From positions 1-5,250 of the forward strand of contig WFVQ01000089.1 of assembly GCA_015491585.1 (NCBI GenBank): a stretch of 5,250 nt of DNA. Direction: 5' to 3'. This DNA is from Deltaproteobacteria bacterium. Lineage in GTDB: Bacteria > Desulfobacterota > Dissulfuribacteria > Dissulfuribacterales > S140-46. The position numbers and the translations under genes were made by a program. Shown here piece after piece: positions 1 through 5,250 of the stretch. The notes beneath the pieces are model-generated. The model worked only from the letters and a program-made list of their open reading frames with translations, made no database searches and was not told the DNA's origin. Each line of letters starts with the position of its first letter. The stretch's first letter is position 1.

Positions 1-23
1 CGCGGAAACCGGGGTGGCGGCGA

Positions 24-1973
24 TCACTCCGATATGAGGGATTCCATCCTGGCCGCCAGGGCACCTGGCTCTATGCCCTGGGCCGCATAGAGGTCCGCGG
101 GCTTGCCGGAACCGCCATAATGGGTCACGCCGACGTTCTCGACGCGCTGCGCGACACCCCTGGAGACCAGCACCTGGGCCACCAGCCCGCCCAAGCCGGT
201 ATGGGGCACATGGTCCTCCACTGTCACGATGGGACCCGCAAGGGCGGCCTTCTCGATGGCATCCTGGTCCAAGGGCTTTATGGAGGCCATGTTCAGCACG
301 CCCACCTCCACACCCTTCTCCTTCAGCAGCCGCCACGCCTCCAGTACATAGGGAACGGCGGAACCGTAGGTGATGAAGGTGGCCCTGCCCCCGCTCCTGA
401 GCCAGTCGGCCCTGCCGGGAACGAACTTGTATCCCTTGCCGAAGAAGGGCTTCCCGTCCTCGGTGGTGACGACGCCCATCTTGGAACGCCCCATGCCCAC
501 GAAGCAGTTGCCAGGGACCGAGGCTACGTGACGGACTATGTGATCGGTCTGGTTGGGATCCGCAGGCATGAAGATGGAGAATCCGAACAGATTGTTGAGC
601 AGCCCGATGTAATCTATGGATTGGTGCGTGGGCCCGTCTTCCCCTACGTCCAGCCCCAGGTGCGTTGAGACGATCTTGAGATGCGACCCGTTCTGGTCGC
701 TGAGGCGGTGCTGGTTGTACGTCTCCGCCACCGCGAACACACCAAAGGTGCTGAAGAAAACGGAAAAACCCTCGCAGCTCATGGCCCCAGCGCACGCGGC
801 CGCATGGTGTTCCTGGATGCCGCACTCTATGAAGGCATTGGGAGACACCGAATGCAGGCCCTGCATCTTAACCGACCCCTCAAGATCGCAACTGAATCCA
901 AGCACCTTAGGCGCAGGACCACCGTTGTTGAGCTTGGCCAGATCCTCCAGGGCGTTTCCGTAGGCGGACCGGCAATCGGTCTTCACATCGGCACCGTATT
1001 CCCTTGGCTCACCCACCTCTATATGGGGGTAGGGATGCTCCACCTCATGGGCTTTACACACGTCCGTAGCGGCATCGCGCCGCTCCTGCCACTGATCCAG
1101 GAGCCCTGGATCCAGCCCCAACTCCGAAAGGGCCTTCTTAGCATCCTCAGGCGGAAGGGGGGAGCCGTGGTACTTGGCCTTGCCCTCCATGAAGCTCACG
1201 CCCTTGCCCATGACGGTACGGAGCACCAGCAGCGTGGGGCGTCCGGGGATAAGGTCTTCGTGGAGCCATGCCCTGCGGAGGGCAGAGAAGAGCTCGTTGT
1301 AATCGTGCCCATTCCCCACATAGATCACGTTCCATCCAGCGGCCTGGTACTCCTCCCGCACGTTTACCGGCATCACCTCTTCGGTGGAGCCCCCGATCTG
1401 GAGATGGTTCCTGTCCACCACGGCGATGAGGTTGTCTAACCCGAACTTGGTGGCAAAGCGCCGGGCCTCTGCCACCTGTCCCTTCTGCTGCTCGCCGTCG
1501 CCCATGAAGACTATGGTCTTGGCATCTATACCCTTAAGCTTCTGGGCCAGGGCCATGCCGCAACCCGCGGACAATCCCTGGCCTAAATTCCCGGTATTCC
1601 ACTCGACGCCGGGCACCACCTGCTCGACGTGGCCGGAGCAAGCGGCTCCGGCCCGGCGGAAGCCGGTGAGGAACTCATCCTCGCTCAAGTAGCCGTACTC
1701 GGCCAGCACCGCATAGACAGCAGGAGATATGTGCCCCATGCTGACCACGACCCGGTCACGCCCTTCCCATCTGGGCTCTGCAGGCCGCTTCCTGATGGAG
1801 GCATAGGTAACCAGCAGGCCGTGGAGGGAAGAGAGGGAACCTCCTGGATGACCACTCCTGGCAAGGGTAGTGGAGAGGATGATCCTGCCGGCACATCTCC
1901 TCCACATCTCTCCCAGGGAGGCCAATTCTTCACTGGAAAGGGACGAAACTTTATCTATCTCCACATCGAGCAT
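24..1973 (-). CDS. tkt: Transketolase, full-length single chain (649 aa)
   Basis: This is a thiamine diphosphate (ThDP)-dependent cytosolic enzyme that moves two-carbon ketol units between sugar phosphates in the non-oxidative pentose phosphate or Calvin pathway. The N-terminal ThDP domain (about 1-290) has SGHPGG (40-45, His42), SMGH (78-81), SGH (113-115), the GDG ThDP/Mg motif (158-160) with DRN at 187-189, and YHG (268-270). The pyrimidine-binding domain (about 330-500) has the likely catalytic Glu388 in GIQEH and GEDGPTH (444-450, Asp446 and His450). A C-terminal transketolase domain follows and ends with a GGSGKP motif (620-625). The length is close to the usual 620-670 aa, so the gene looks intact. 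I chose the ATG at 1973, with AGGTG 5 nt upstream. A TTG at 1988, abutting the ompH stop, would add five residues. The gene follows ompH by 15 bp and is probably cotranscribed with it. DRN, and Gln before the catalytic Glu, differ from the E. coli/yeast pattern and recall split transketolases. Family certain; in vivo substrate not shown. Confidence 0.96.
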   Translation of the reverse strand: MLDVEIDKVSSLSSEELASLGEMWRRCAGRIILSTTLARSGHPGGSLSSLHGLLVTYASIRKRPAEPRWEGRDRVVVSMGHISPAVYAVLAEYGYLSEDEFLTGFRRAGAACSGHVEQVVPGVEWNTGNLGQGLSAGCGMALAQKLKGIDAKTIVFMGDGEQQKGQVAEARRFATKFGLDNLIAVVDRNHLQIGGSTEEVMPVNVREEYQAAGWNVIYVGNGHDYNELFSALRRAWLHEDLIPGRPTLLVLRTVMGKGVSFMEGKAKYHGSPLPPEDAKKALSELGLDPGLLDQWQERRDAATDVCKAHEVEHPYPHIEVGEPREYGADVKTDCRSAYGNALEDLAKLNNGGPAPKVLGFSCDLEGSVKMQGLHSVSPNAFIECGIQEHHAAACAGAMSCEGFSVFFSTFGVFAVAETYNQHRLSDQNGSHLKIVSTHLGLDVGEDGPTHQSIDYIGLLNNLFGFSIFMPADPNQTDHIVRHVASVPGNCFVGMGRSKMGVVTTEDGKPFFGKGYKFVPGRADWLRSGGRATFITYGSAVPYVLEAWRLLKEKGVEVGVLNMASIKPLDQDAIEKAALAGPIVTVEDHVPHTGLGGLVAQVLVSRGVAQRVENVGVTHYGGSGKPADLYAAQGIEPGALAARMESLISE

Positions 1974-1983
1974 AGGTGCACCT
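1974..1983 (-). promoter_or_regulatory. tkt ribosome-binding region inside a 10-bp palindrome
   Basis: On the minus strand AGGTG lies 5 nt before the ATG at 1973 and is the only Shine-Dalgarno-like element in the 15-bp ompH-tkt gap. It forms half of the perfect palindrome AGGTGCACCT. It favours the ATG over the TTG at 1988, which would have only ompH coding sequence upstream. The match is modest, so translation may partly depend on ribosomes finishing ompH. Confidence 0.4.
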
Positions 1984-1988
1984 GCCAA

Positions 1989-2528
1989 CTATTTCTTCGT
2001 TGCCTGTCCCTGGGCGTCATACGCCTTGATTACCTCGTCGGTGATGTCCACAGCCGGAGAATTGAAGTAGAGACCGGGCATCTTCTTCTCGAGTATAATG
2101 GCGTACCCCTTCTCCTTACCGATCTTGTTAACCAGGTTCTCGATAACCTTGAAGATGGGTTCCATGACCTTGGACTCGGCCTGCTTCATCTCGAACTGCG
2201 CATCATCGCTCTGGGCCTTGTAGTCACGGATCATCTTCTGGAGCTGGCGCTCCTTCTCGGTCCTGGCCTCTGCATTCATGAGAGGCCCCTTCTTGTCGAG
2301 GTCCTCTTTGAACGCCTTGATCTCCTCCTGTTTCTTCTTCAGCTCCTGCTGGAGCTTCTCCAGCTTCTTGTTGAGCTTCTGCATGGCGGCCTTGCCGGCA
2401 GCGGACTGCCGCACCACCTTCTGGAGATCTATGACCGCGATACCACCGCTCGCTGCTTCCACGCCAGGGGCCATGCACAGCACCAAGACCAGCAACGCAC
2501 CAAGGCCCTTAATAACCAGAGATTTCAT
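1989..2528 (-). CDS. ompH: Skp/OmpH family periplasmic outer-membrane-protein chaperone (179 aa)
   Basis: Skp/OmpH proteins are trimeric periplasmic chaperones that hold unfolded outer-membrane proteins between the Sec translocon and the BAM complex. The start at 2528 is supported by a strong AGGAGGAG site 7 nt upstream and an immediate signal peptide: basic start MKSLVIKG, hydrophobic core about 9-20, and VEA (23-25) as the likely signal peptidase I site. The mature protein has the family layout: a first strand IAVIDLQKVV (30-39), a long Lys/Glu/Gln-rich coiled coil (about 48-125) forming the tentacles, and a C-terminal strand and helix with GYAIILEK (141-148) and SPAVDITDEVI (157-167). Its length is typical. 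The gene lies after the pal terminator and 15 bp before tkt, so it probably heads an ompH-tkt unit. The usual bamA, lpxD and fabZ neighbours are absent here. The open frame extends upstream to a TTG at 2669, but that stretch runs through the terminator and is not credible coding sequence. Confidence 0.93.
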   Translation of the reverse strand: MKSLVIKGLGALLVLVLCMAPGVEAASGGIAVIDLQKVVRQSAAGKAAMQKLNKKLEKLQQELKKKQEEIKAFKEDLDKKGPLMNAEARTEKERQLQKMIRDYKAQSDDAQFEMKQAESKVMEPIFKVIENLVNKIGKEKGYAIILEKKMPGLYFNSPAVDITDEVIKAYDAQGQATKK

Positions 2529-2535
2529 CAACTGA

Positions 2536-2543
2536 CTCCTCCT
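2536..2543 (-). promoter_or_regulatory. Strong ribosome binding site of ompH
   Basis: On the minus strand this reads AGGAGGAG, with 7 nt to the ATG at 2528. It decides the ompH start against the much longer in-frame extension that begins with TTG at 2669. Confidence 0.85.
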
Positions 2544-2570
2544 AATGGAAATTAACCGTTGTTCCGCCGA

Positions 2571-2599
2571 ACGATAACACATGAAGGGACCCAAGCGAA
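2571..2599 (-). promoter_or_regulatory. Possible extended -10 promoter for ompH-tkt
   Basis: Read on the minus strand, TATCGT (2576-2571, 4 of 6 matches to TATAAT) is preceded by TGT (2579-2577), giving an extended -10 form TGnTATCGT. A weak -35, TTCGCT (2599-2594, 3 of 6), lies 17 nt upstream. It sits between the pal terminator and the ompH ribosome site, where a promoter is needed, and the -10 is about 43 nt from the ATG. The match is weak and found by eye. Confidence 0.3.
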
Positions 2600-2607
2600 G
2601 GGGCCAC

Positions 2608-2640
2608 AAAAAAACCACAGCATCTAACCAGATGCTGTGG
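2608..2640 (-). terminator. Intrinsic (rho-independent) terminator after pal
   Basis: On the minus strand a perfect 11-bp inverted repeat, CCACAGCATCT / AGATGCTGTGG, encloses a GGTT tetraloop and is followed directly by seven T residues (2614-2608). It begins 32 nt after the pal stop codon. It should end transcripts coming through pal and separate them from ompH-tkt. The A-rich side lies only on the left, so it works in the minus direction only. Confidence 0.93.
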
Positions 2641-2672
2641 TCTCTAACCAGCAAGCGCAAAGTTGTCAATAA

Positions 2673-3248
2673 CTATTTTATGATGACGAAATCATCGCGC
2701 CTGTTCTTCGCCCATGCATCCTCGTTGTGACCGGGATCCAGGGGCCTCTCCTCTCCGAAGCTGACCACCTCTATCCGCTGGGGATCCACGCCGAGGTTGA
2801 CAAGATACTCCTTGGCGCTCCTCGCCCTCTTCTCTCCAAGGGCAAGGTTGTATTCGGCCGTACCGCGCTCATCACAGTTGCCTTGGATCTCTATCCTGAC
2901 CTCTGGATGCTCGAGGAGGAACTTGGCATTGTCCTCGAGGCGGGCCCTCATCTCAGGCTTTATGTTGTACTTGTCGAAATCGAAATATATGGGAAGCATT
3001 GGGCCACTGGTACGCCCCTCGATGACCGCACCGGCCTCCTGGATACCGCCCTGACCGGCAAGGGCAGACTCTCCCATGCCGCCGCCCGCGGCACCCCCGG
3101 CCGCTCCGCCAGCGCCACCCACCTGCTCAGTGGGAAGGCCCCCATCGACTCCCACGCTCTTCTTGGCACACCCTCCCAGGAAGACGAGGCCCCATATGGC
3201 GGCTACAGCTACGAAAAGATAACCACTCTTCCTAAACCCCCAGCGCAT
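2673..3248 (-). CDS. pal: Peptidoglycan-associated lipoprotein Pal (191 aa)
   Basis: Pal is an outer-membrane lipoprotein of the Tol-Pal system. It binds peptidoglycan and helps the outer membrane constrict at division. The N terminus is a lipoprotein signal: basic residues, hydrophobic core about 10-23, and lipobox LGGC with lipidated Cys27. Residue +2 is Ala, with no Asp retention signal, which fits outer-membrane sorting. A Gly/Ala-rich flexible linker spans about 44-68. The OmpA-like domain (about 86-191) begins with IYFDFDKYNI and carries the Pal signature NCDERGTAEYN (124-134). Asp126 and Arg141, 15 residues apart, match the Asp/Arg pair that holds diaminopimelate in OmpA-like domains. 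The start is fixed by AAAGGAGG 6 nt upstream. tolQ, tolR, tolA and tolB are not in the window. Upstream is a peptidoglycan amidase, and a strong terminator closes the unit. Asn124 stands where many proteobacterial Pals have His, a variant I recall from deltaproteobacteria. Confidence 0.95.
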   Translation of the reverse strand: MRWGFRKSGYLFVAVAAIWGLVFLGGCAKKSVGVDGGLPTEQVGGAGGAAGGAAGGGMGESALAGQGGIQEAGAVIEGRTSGPMLPIYFDFDKYNIKPEMRARLEDNAKFLLEHPEVRIEIQGNCDERGTAEYNLALGEKRARSAKEYLVNLGVDPQRIEVVSFGEERPLDPGHNEDAWAKNRRDDFVIIK

Positions 3249-3254
3249 AAAAAA

Positions 3255-3262
3255 CCTCCTTT
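3255..3262 (-). promoter_or_regulatory. Strong ribosome binding site of pal
   Basis: On the minus strand this reads AAAGGAGG, followed by six T residues and the ATG at 3248. It is a near-perfect Shine-Dalgarno at good spacing, consistent with the high Pal levels usual in diderm bacteria. Confidence 0.85.
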
Positions 3263-3290
3263 AATGAAAAATGATGGAATAGCAAGCTGC

Positions 3291-3320
3291 CTCATACCCG
3301 ACTTCTACGGAATTTATCAA
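3291..3320 (-). promoter_or_regulatory. Possible sigma70-type promoter for pal
   Basis: On the minus strand TTGATA (3320-3315, 5 of 6 matches to TTGACA) is followed after 18 nt by TATGAG (3296-3291, 4 of 6 to TATAAT). It lies in the AT-richer 111-bp gap after the amidase, and the -10 is about 43 nt before the pal ATG. I see no convincing terminator after the amidase, so pal could also be reached by read-through from mutS-amidase. Found by eye; moderate support. Confidence 0.4.
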
Positions 3321-3359
3321 TCGCCCCCGAAAAATTCAACCTATTTTAGGAAAAACATG

Positions 3360-5150
3360 CTACTGAAGACCAGCCAGCCTCATATCAGAGGCATAGGCTG
3401 CTATGCCCTTGGCTATGCCCCTCGCCGCAGAATCCAGATAGCGGGAGTCCCTGAGCCTCTGCTCCTCCCTCCTGTTGCTTATGAAAGAGACCTCTACGAG
3501 CGCGGCGGGCATCTGCGCCCCAACGAGCACGAAGAACGGCGCCCTCTTGACCCCCAGGCTCTTAACTCCGCTGTACCGCCTCTTAAGGTTATGCACCAGC
3601 TCCTGTTGGATCTTCTCTGCCAGCCTGGACGACTCCTTGATCTTCGCATTCTTCACGATCCTGTCCAATATGCTCTTCAGCTCGCCTATCCTCTTCTGGG
3701 TAACAGCATTCTCCCTGGCTGCCACCCTCATGGCGCTCTCATCCACTGCGAAGTTGAGGTAATAGGTCTCCACGCCCCTCAGCCTGCGGTTCCTGGCGGA
3801 ATTGACGTGTATGGATATGAAGAGGTCCGCCTTCTTGGCATTGGCGATGGCCGTACGCCTCTCCAGGGAGACGAACCGGTCCTTGCTCCTGGTGAGATAC
3901 ACCTCCATCCCGTACTCCTTCTCCAGGATAGAGGCAACCCGCTTGGCCAGCCTGAGCGTGACGTCCTTCTCCTTCAGCCCAGATCTGCCGATGGCACCTG
4001 GGTCCTTTCCACCGTGCCCGGCATCGATCACCACCCTCCTGACACAGAGGCCGAGCTGCTGGGCCATGGACAGGATGCCCTTGGGTTCTGTTCCTCCCTT
4101 CTTGCCCTTTCCGCTTGGTTGCGCGGGTTTGCCGGACTTCTTCTCCGGCCCCTTTTTCTTGGACGCCGCCGCCTTAGGCCTGGAACACACCTTGGAATAG
4201 TTCTCACCAAAGGCATCCACTACGATCCTGAAAGGATTCTCCATGAAGAAGCTCTGGAGCTTCCTGGTCTTCTGGAGATCAAATACGACACGCACGGTGT
4301 CCTTGTCGAACTGGGCCACCCTTACCCGCTTGAGCAGGCCGTCGCGCACGGAGATCGCCCGCTTCACCCCGCGCGCCTTGACAGCCGGCGATATATCTAT
4401 GTAGTAGCGCTTGGGCCTCTTGCGCCGCCTGTCCGCTGGAAGAGTGCCGGTCTTGAAGTGGACCGGGCCGCTGGTGTCTATGACCACGCGGGTATAGTCG
4501 CGCTCAGACCAGTACCTCACCTTCTTTACGAACTGCTTACCCTTCACAGCGACCTTGCCCGAAGCCGCTGGCTCCGGTTCAGGCCTCTTGGCAGCAGGAC
4601 GCCCTCCCAGGGCAGCGAGCCTTCGCTTGGCCCTGGATACCAGGCGGCTTCTCGGAAACTCCTCCAGCAACTGACCAAGGGCATCCCGCGCCATGTCCGG
4701 CTTGCCCACCTTCTGGTAGAGCCGTCCAAGGGCGTACAGGGCATTGGCGGTGAGATAACTGTCTGGGAAACGTTCTACCAGAACCTCGTACCGCTCTATG
4801 GCCTCGCGGATATCCGCCTTCCTGCGGGAATAGCCGTACAGTTCCTCATAGGTGCGCGCCATCATGTAGAGACAGCGCGGTGCCACGTCAGGATCGTCGG
4901 GATAGGTGAGATAGACCTTGCGGAATTTCTGGACCACCCTGATCCAGTTACGGCGGTCCCGACGCATACGGCGGCTTTTGGAGAGCTGCCGATAGGAACG
5001 CTTGGCCTCCTTGTAGGCCAGCTCGGCCTTGGACAGAGAGGAAGAGTATGAGGGGGGCGAAAAGAGAAGGGGTAACACCAGGGAAACTACAAAAAAGGAA
5101 CATACCAGGGCGAGCCCAACCTTTTTGTCCTTTTCCCTGGTGCACATCAT
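3360..5150 (-). CDS. N-acetylmuramoyl-L-alanine amidase with TPR, AMIN and Amidase_3 domains (596 aa)
   Basis: This is a zinc amidase that cuts the bond between N-acetylmuramic acid and the L-alanine of the stem peptide, normally splitting septal peptidoglycan at division. In order it has a signal peptide (basic 1-10, hydrophobic 11-30, Ser-rich likely cleavage region 31-40), a helical TPR region (about 41-183), an AMIN domain (about 208-316) for envelope targeting, a Lys/Gly/Pro-rich linker (about 318-356), and an Amidase_3 catalytic domain (about 371-590). Expected zinc ligands are His379 (DAGHGGKDPG), Glu394 (LKEKD) and His448 (SIHVNS); catalytic Glu553 is in VEVSFISN. All are present, so it should be active. 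It resembles AmiB/AmiC but has an added TPR region and is longer than E. coli AmiC. The ATG at 5150 follows the mutS TGA with no gap; a second ATG follows at 5147. No Shine-Dalgarno is visible, so translation is probably coupled to mutS. Which Ami paralogue it corresponds to cannot be decided. Confidence 0.95.
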   Translation of the reverse strand: MMCTREKDKKVGLALVCSFFVVSLVLPLLFSPPSYSSSLSKAELAYKEAKRSYRQLSKSRRMRRDRRNWIRVVQKFRKVYLTYPDDPDVAPRCLYMMARTYEELYGYSRRKADIREAIERYEVLVERFPDSYLTANALYALGRLYQKVGKPDMARDALGQLLEEFPRSRLVSRAKRRLAALGGRPAAKRPEPEPAASGKVAVKGKQFVKKVRYWSERDYTRVVIDTSGPVHFKTGTLPADRRRKRPKRYYIDISPAVKARGVKRAISVRDGLLKRVRVAQFDKDTVRVVFDLQKTRKLQSFFMENPFRIVVDAFGENYSKVCSRPKAAASKKKGPEKKSGKPAQPSGKGKKGGTEPKGILSMAQQLGLCVRRVVIDAGHGGKDPGAIGRSGLKEKDVTLRLAKRVASILEKEYGMEVYLTRSKDRFVSLERRTAIANAKKADLFISIHVNSARNRRLRGVETYYLNFAVDESAMRVAARENAVTQKRIGELKSILDRIVKNAKIKESSRLAEKIQQELVHNLKRRYSGVKSLGVKRAPFFVLVGAQMPAALVEVSFISNRREEQRLRDSRYLDSAARGIAKGIAAYASDMRLAGLQ

Positions 5151-5250
5151 TCAGCTATTTTGAATCATTGACTTGAGTTTGGCAAGATGGTTCAGGGCCT
5201 CGAGCGGCGTTGTAGAGTCTATCTCCACACTTTCCAGGTAACATCTTAGC
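5151..5250 (-). CDS. mutS: DNA mismatch repair protein MutS, C-terminal 32 residues (partial)
   Basis: The minus-strand frame entering from the right edge stays open for 32 codons and ends at TGA (5153-5151). It contains DSTTPLEALNHLAKLKSMI, which fits the short C-terminal tail of MutS, where a (D/S)-x-x-TP-x-EAL-x-x-L-x-x-LK motif follows the ATPase and helix-turn-helix region. MutS recognises mismatches and starts repair with MutL. Only the tail is visible, so the call rests on this motif and on my recollection that deltaproteobacterial genomes can have mutS just upstream of an amidase gene. The stop abuts the amidase ATG, so the two genes are almost certainly cotranscribed. Confidence 0.75.
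   Translation of the reverse strand, partial: LRCYLESVEIDSTTPLEALNHLAKLKSMIQNS

Noticed and set aside
1971..1988. TTG at 1988 as the tkt start.
   Set aside because: It is possible, but it directly follows the ompH TAG with no ribosome site. The ATG at 1973 has AGGTG at 5 nt and gives a normal N terminus. It is kept as the alternative in the tkt entry.
2472..2528. OmpH as a lipoprotein, because Cys18 lies in its hydrophobic segment.
   Set aside because: The residues before it are L-V-L, so the -1 position lacks the small residue of a lipobox. A normal signal peptidase I site, VEA, follows at 23-25.
1629..2555. A 308-codon plus-strand open frame opposite tkt and ompH.
   Set aside because: It is antisense shadow of the same kind. 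The Leu-rich middle part is the complement of the Lys/Glu/Gln-rich coiled coil of OmpH.
2642..2652. GCTGGTTAGAG on the minus strand as a tRNA D-arm remnant.
   Set aside because: There is no acceptor stem, anticodon arm or T-arm around it. The resemblance is limited to a few bases.
2529..2669. A longer OmpH starting at TTG 2669, adding 47 residues.
   Set aside because: The added part runs through the intrinsic terminator, precedes the strong ribosome site at 2536-2543, and would bury the signal peptide internally.
3340..3350. CCTA-AAA-TAGG hairpin after the amidase as a terminator.
   Set aside because: The stem is only 4 bp, A/T-rich and not followed directly by a T-run long enough for an intrinsic terminator.
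2727..5051. A 774-codon open frame on the plus strand across pal, the gap and most of the amidase gene.
   Set aside because: It is codon-aligned antisense to pal and the amidase, which both have complete domains, catalytic residues and signal peptides. It stays open because those genes avoid TTA, CTA and TCA codons. Its translation shows no recognisable domain.
5060..5150. The amidase as a lipoprotein through Cys17.
   Set aside because: The cysteine is in the middle of the hydrophobic core, which continues for more than ten residues, and it is not preceded by a lipobox.

Overview
The window carries five genes, all on the minus strand. In transcription order (right to left) they are the 3' end of mutS, a TPR-AMIN-Amidase_3 cell-wall amidase, the outer-membrane lipoprotein gene pal, a Skp/OmpH-type periplasmic chaperone gene, and a full-length transketolase gene. 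Pal and a Skp/OmpH protein imply a diderm (Gram-negative) bacterium. The coding sequence is GC-rich, yet several conserved isoleucines are encoded by ATA. The N-C-D-E-R-G variant of the Pal signature and the TPR-AMIN amidase directly behind mutS suggest a Desulfobacterota/deltaproteobacterial genome. That placement is inferred from remembered family patterns, not from a search.

Layout. 5250-5151: last 32 codons of mutS. 5150-3360: amidase, starting at the base after the mutS TGA and lacking its own Shine-Dalgarno, so probably translationally coupled to mutS. 3359-3249: 111-bp spacer with a possible sigma70 promoter and a strong ribosome binding site for pal. 3248-2673: pal. 2672-2529: 144-bp spacer with a textbook intrinsic terminator behind pal, then a possible extended -10 promoter and a strong ribosome binding site. 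2528-1989: ompH/skp. 1973-24: tkt, 15 bp behind ompH and with no visible promoter of its own. Bases 1-23 are too short to interpret, although a GTG overlapping the tkt stop could open another gene.

The amidase, Pal and OmpH/Skp form an envelope theme. The amidase cleaves septal peptidoglycan, Pal ties the outer membrane to peptidoglycan, and OmpH/Skp escorts outer-membrane proteins across the periplasm. Transketolase is cytosolic carbon metabolism and is the odd partner in the last operon. I see no mobile element, CRISPR array, RNA gene or defence system, and no clear novel system. The most unusual features are that all five genes lie in one reading frame, that pal, ompH and tkt form a continuous open frame broken only by two TAG codons, that ompH and tkt are paired away from their usual partners, and that the single-chain transketolase has motifs reminiscent of two-subunit transketolases.
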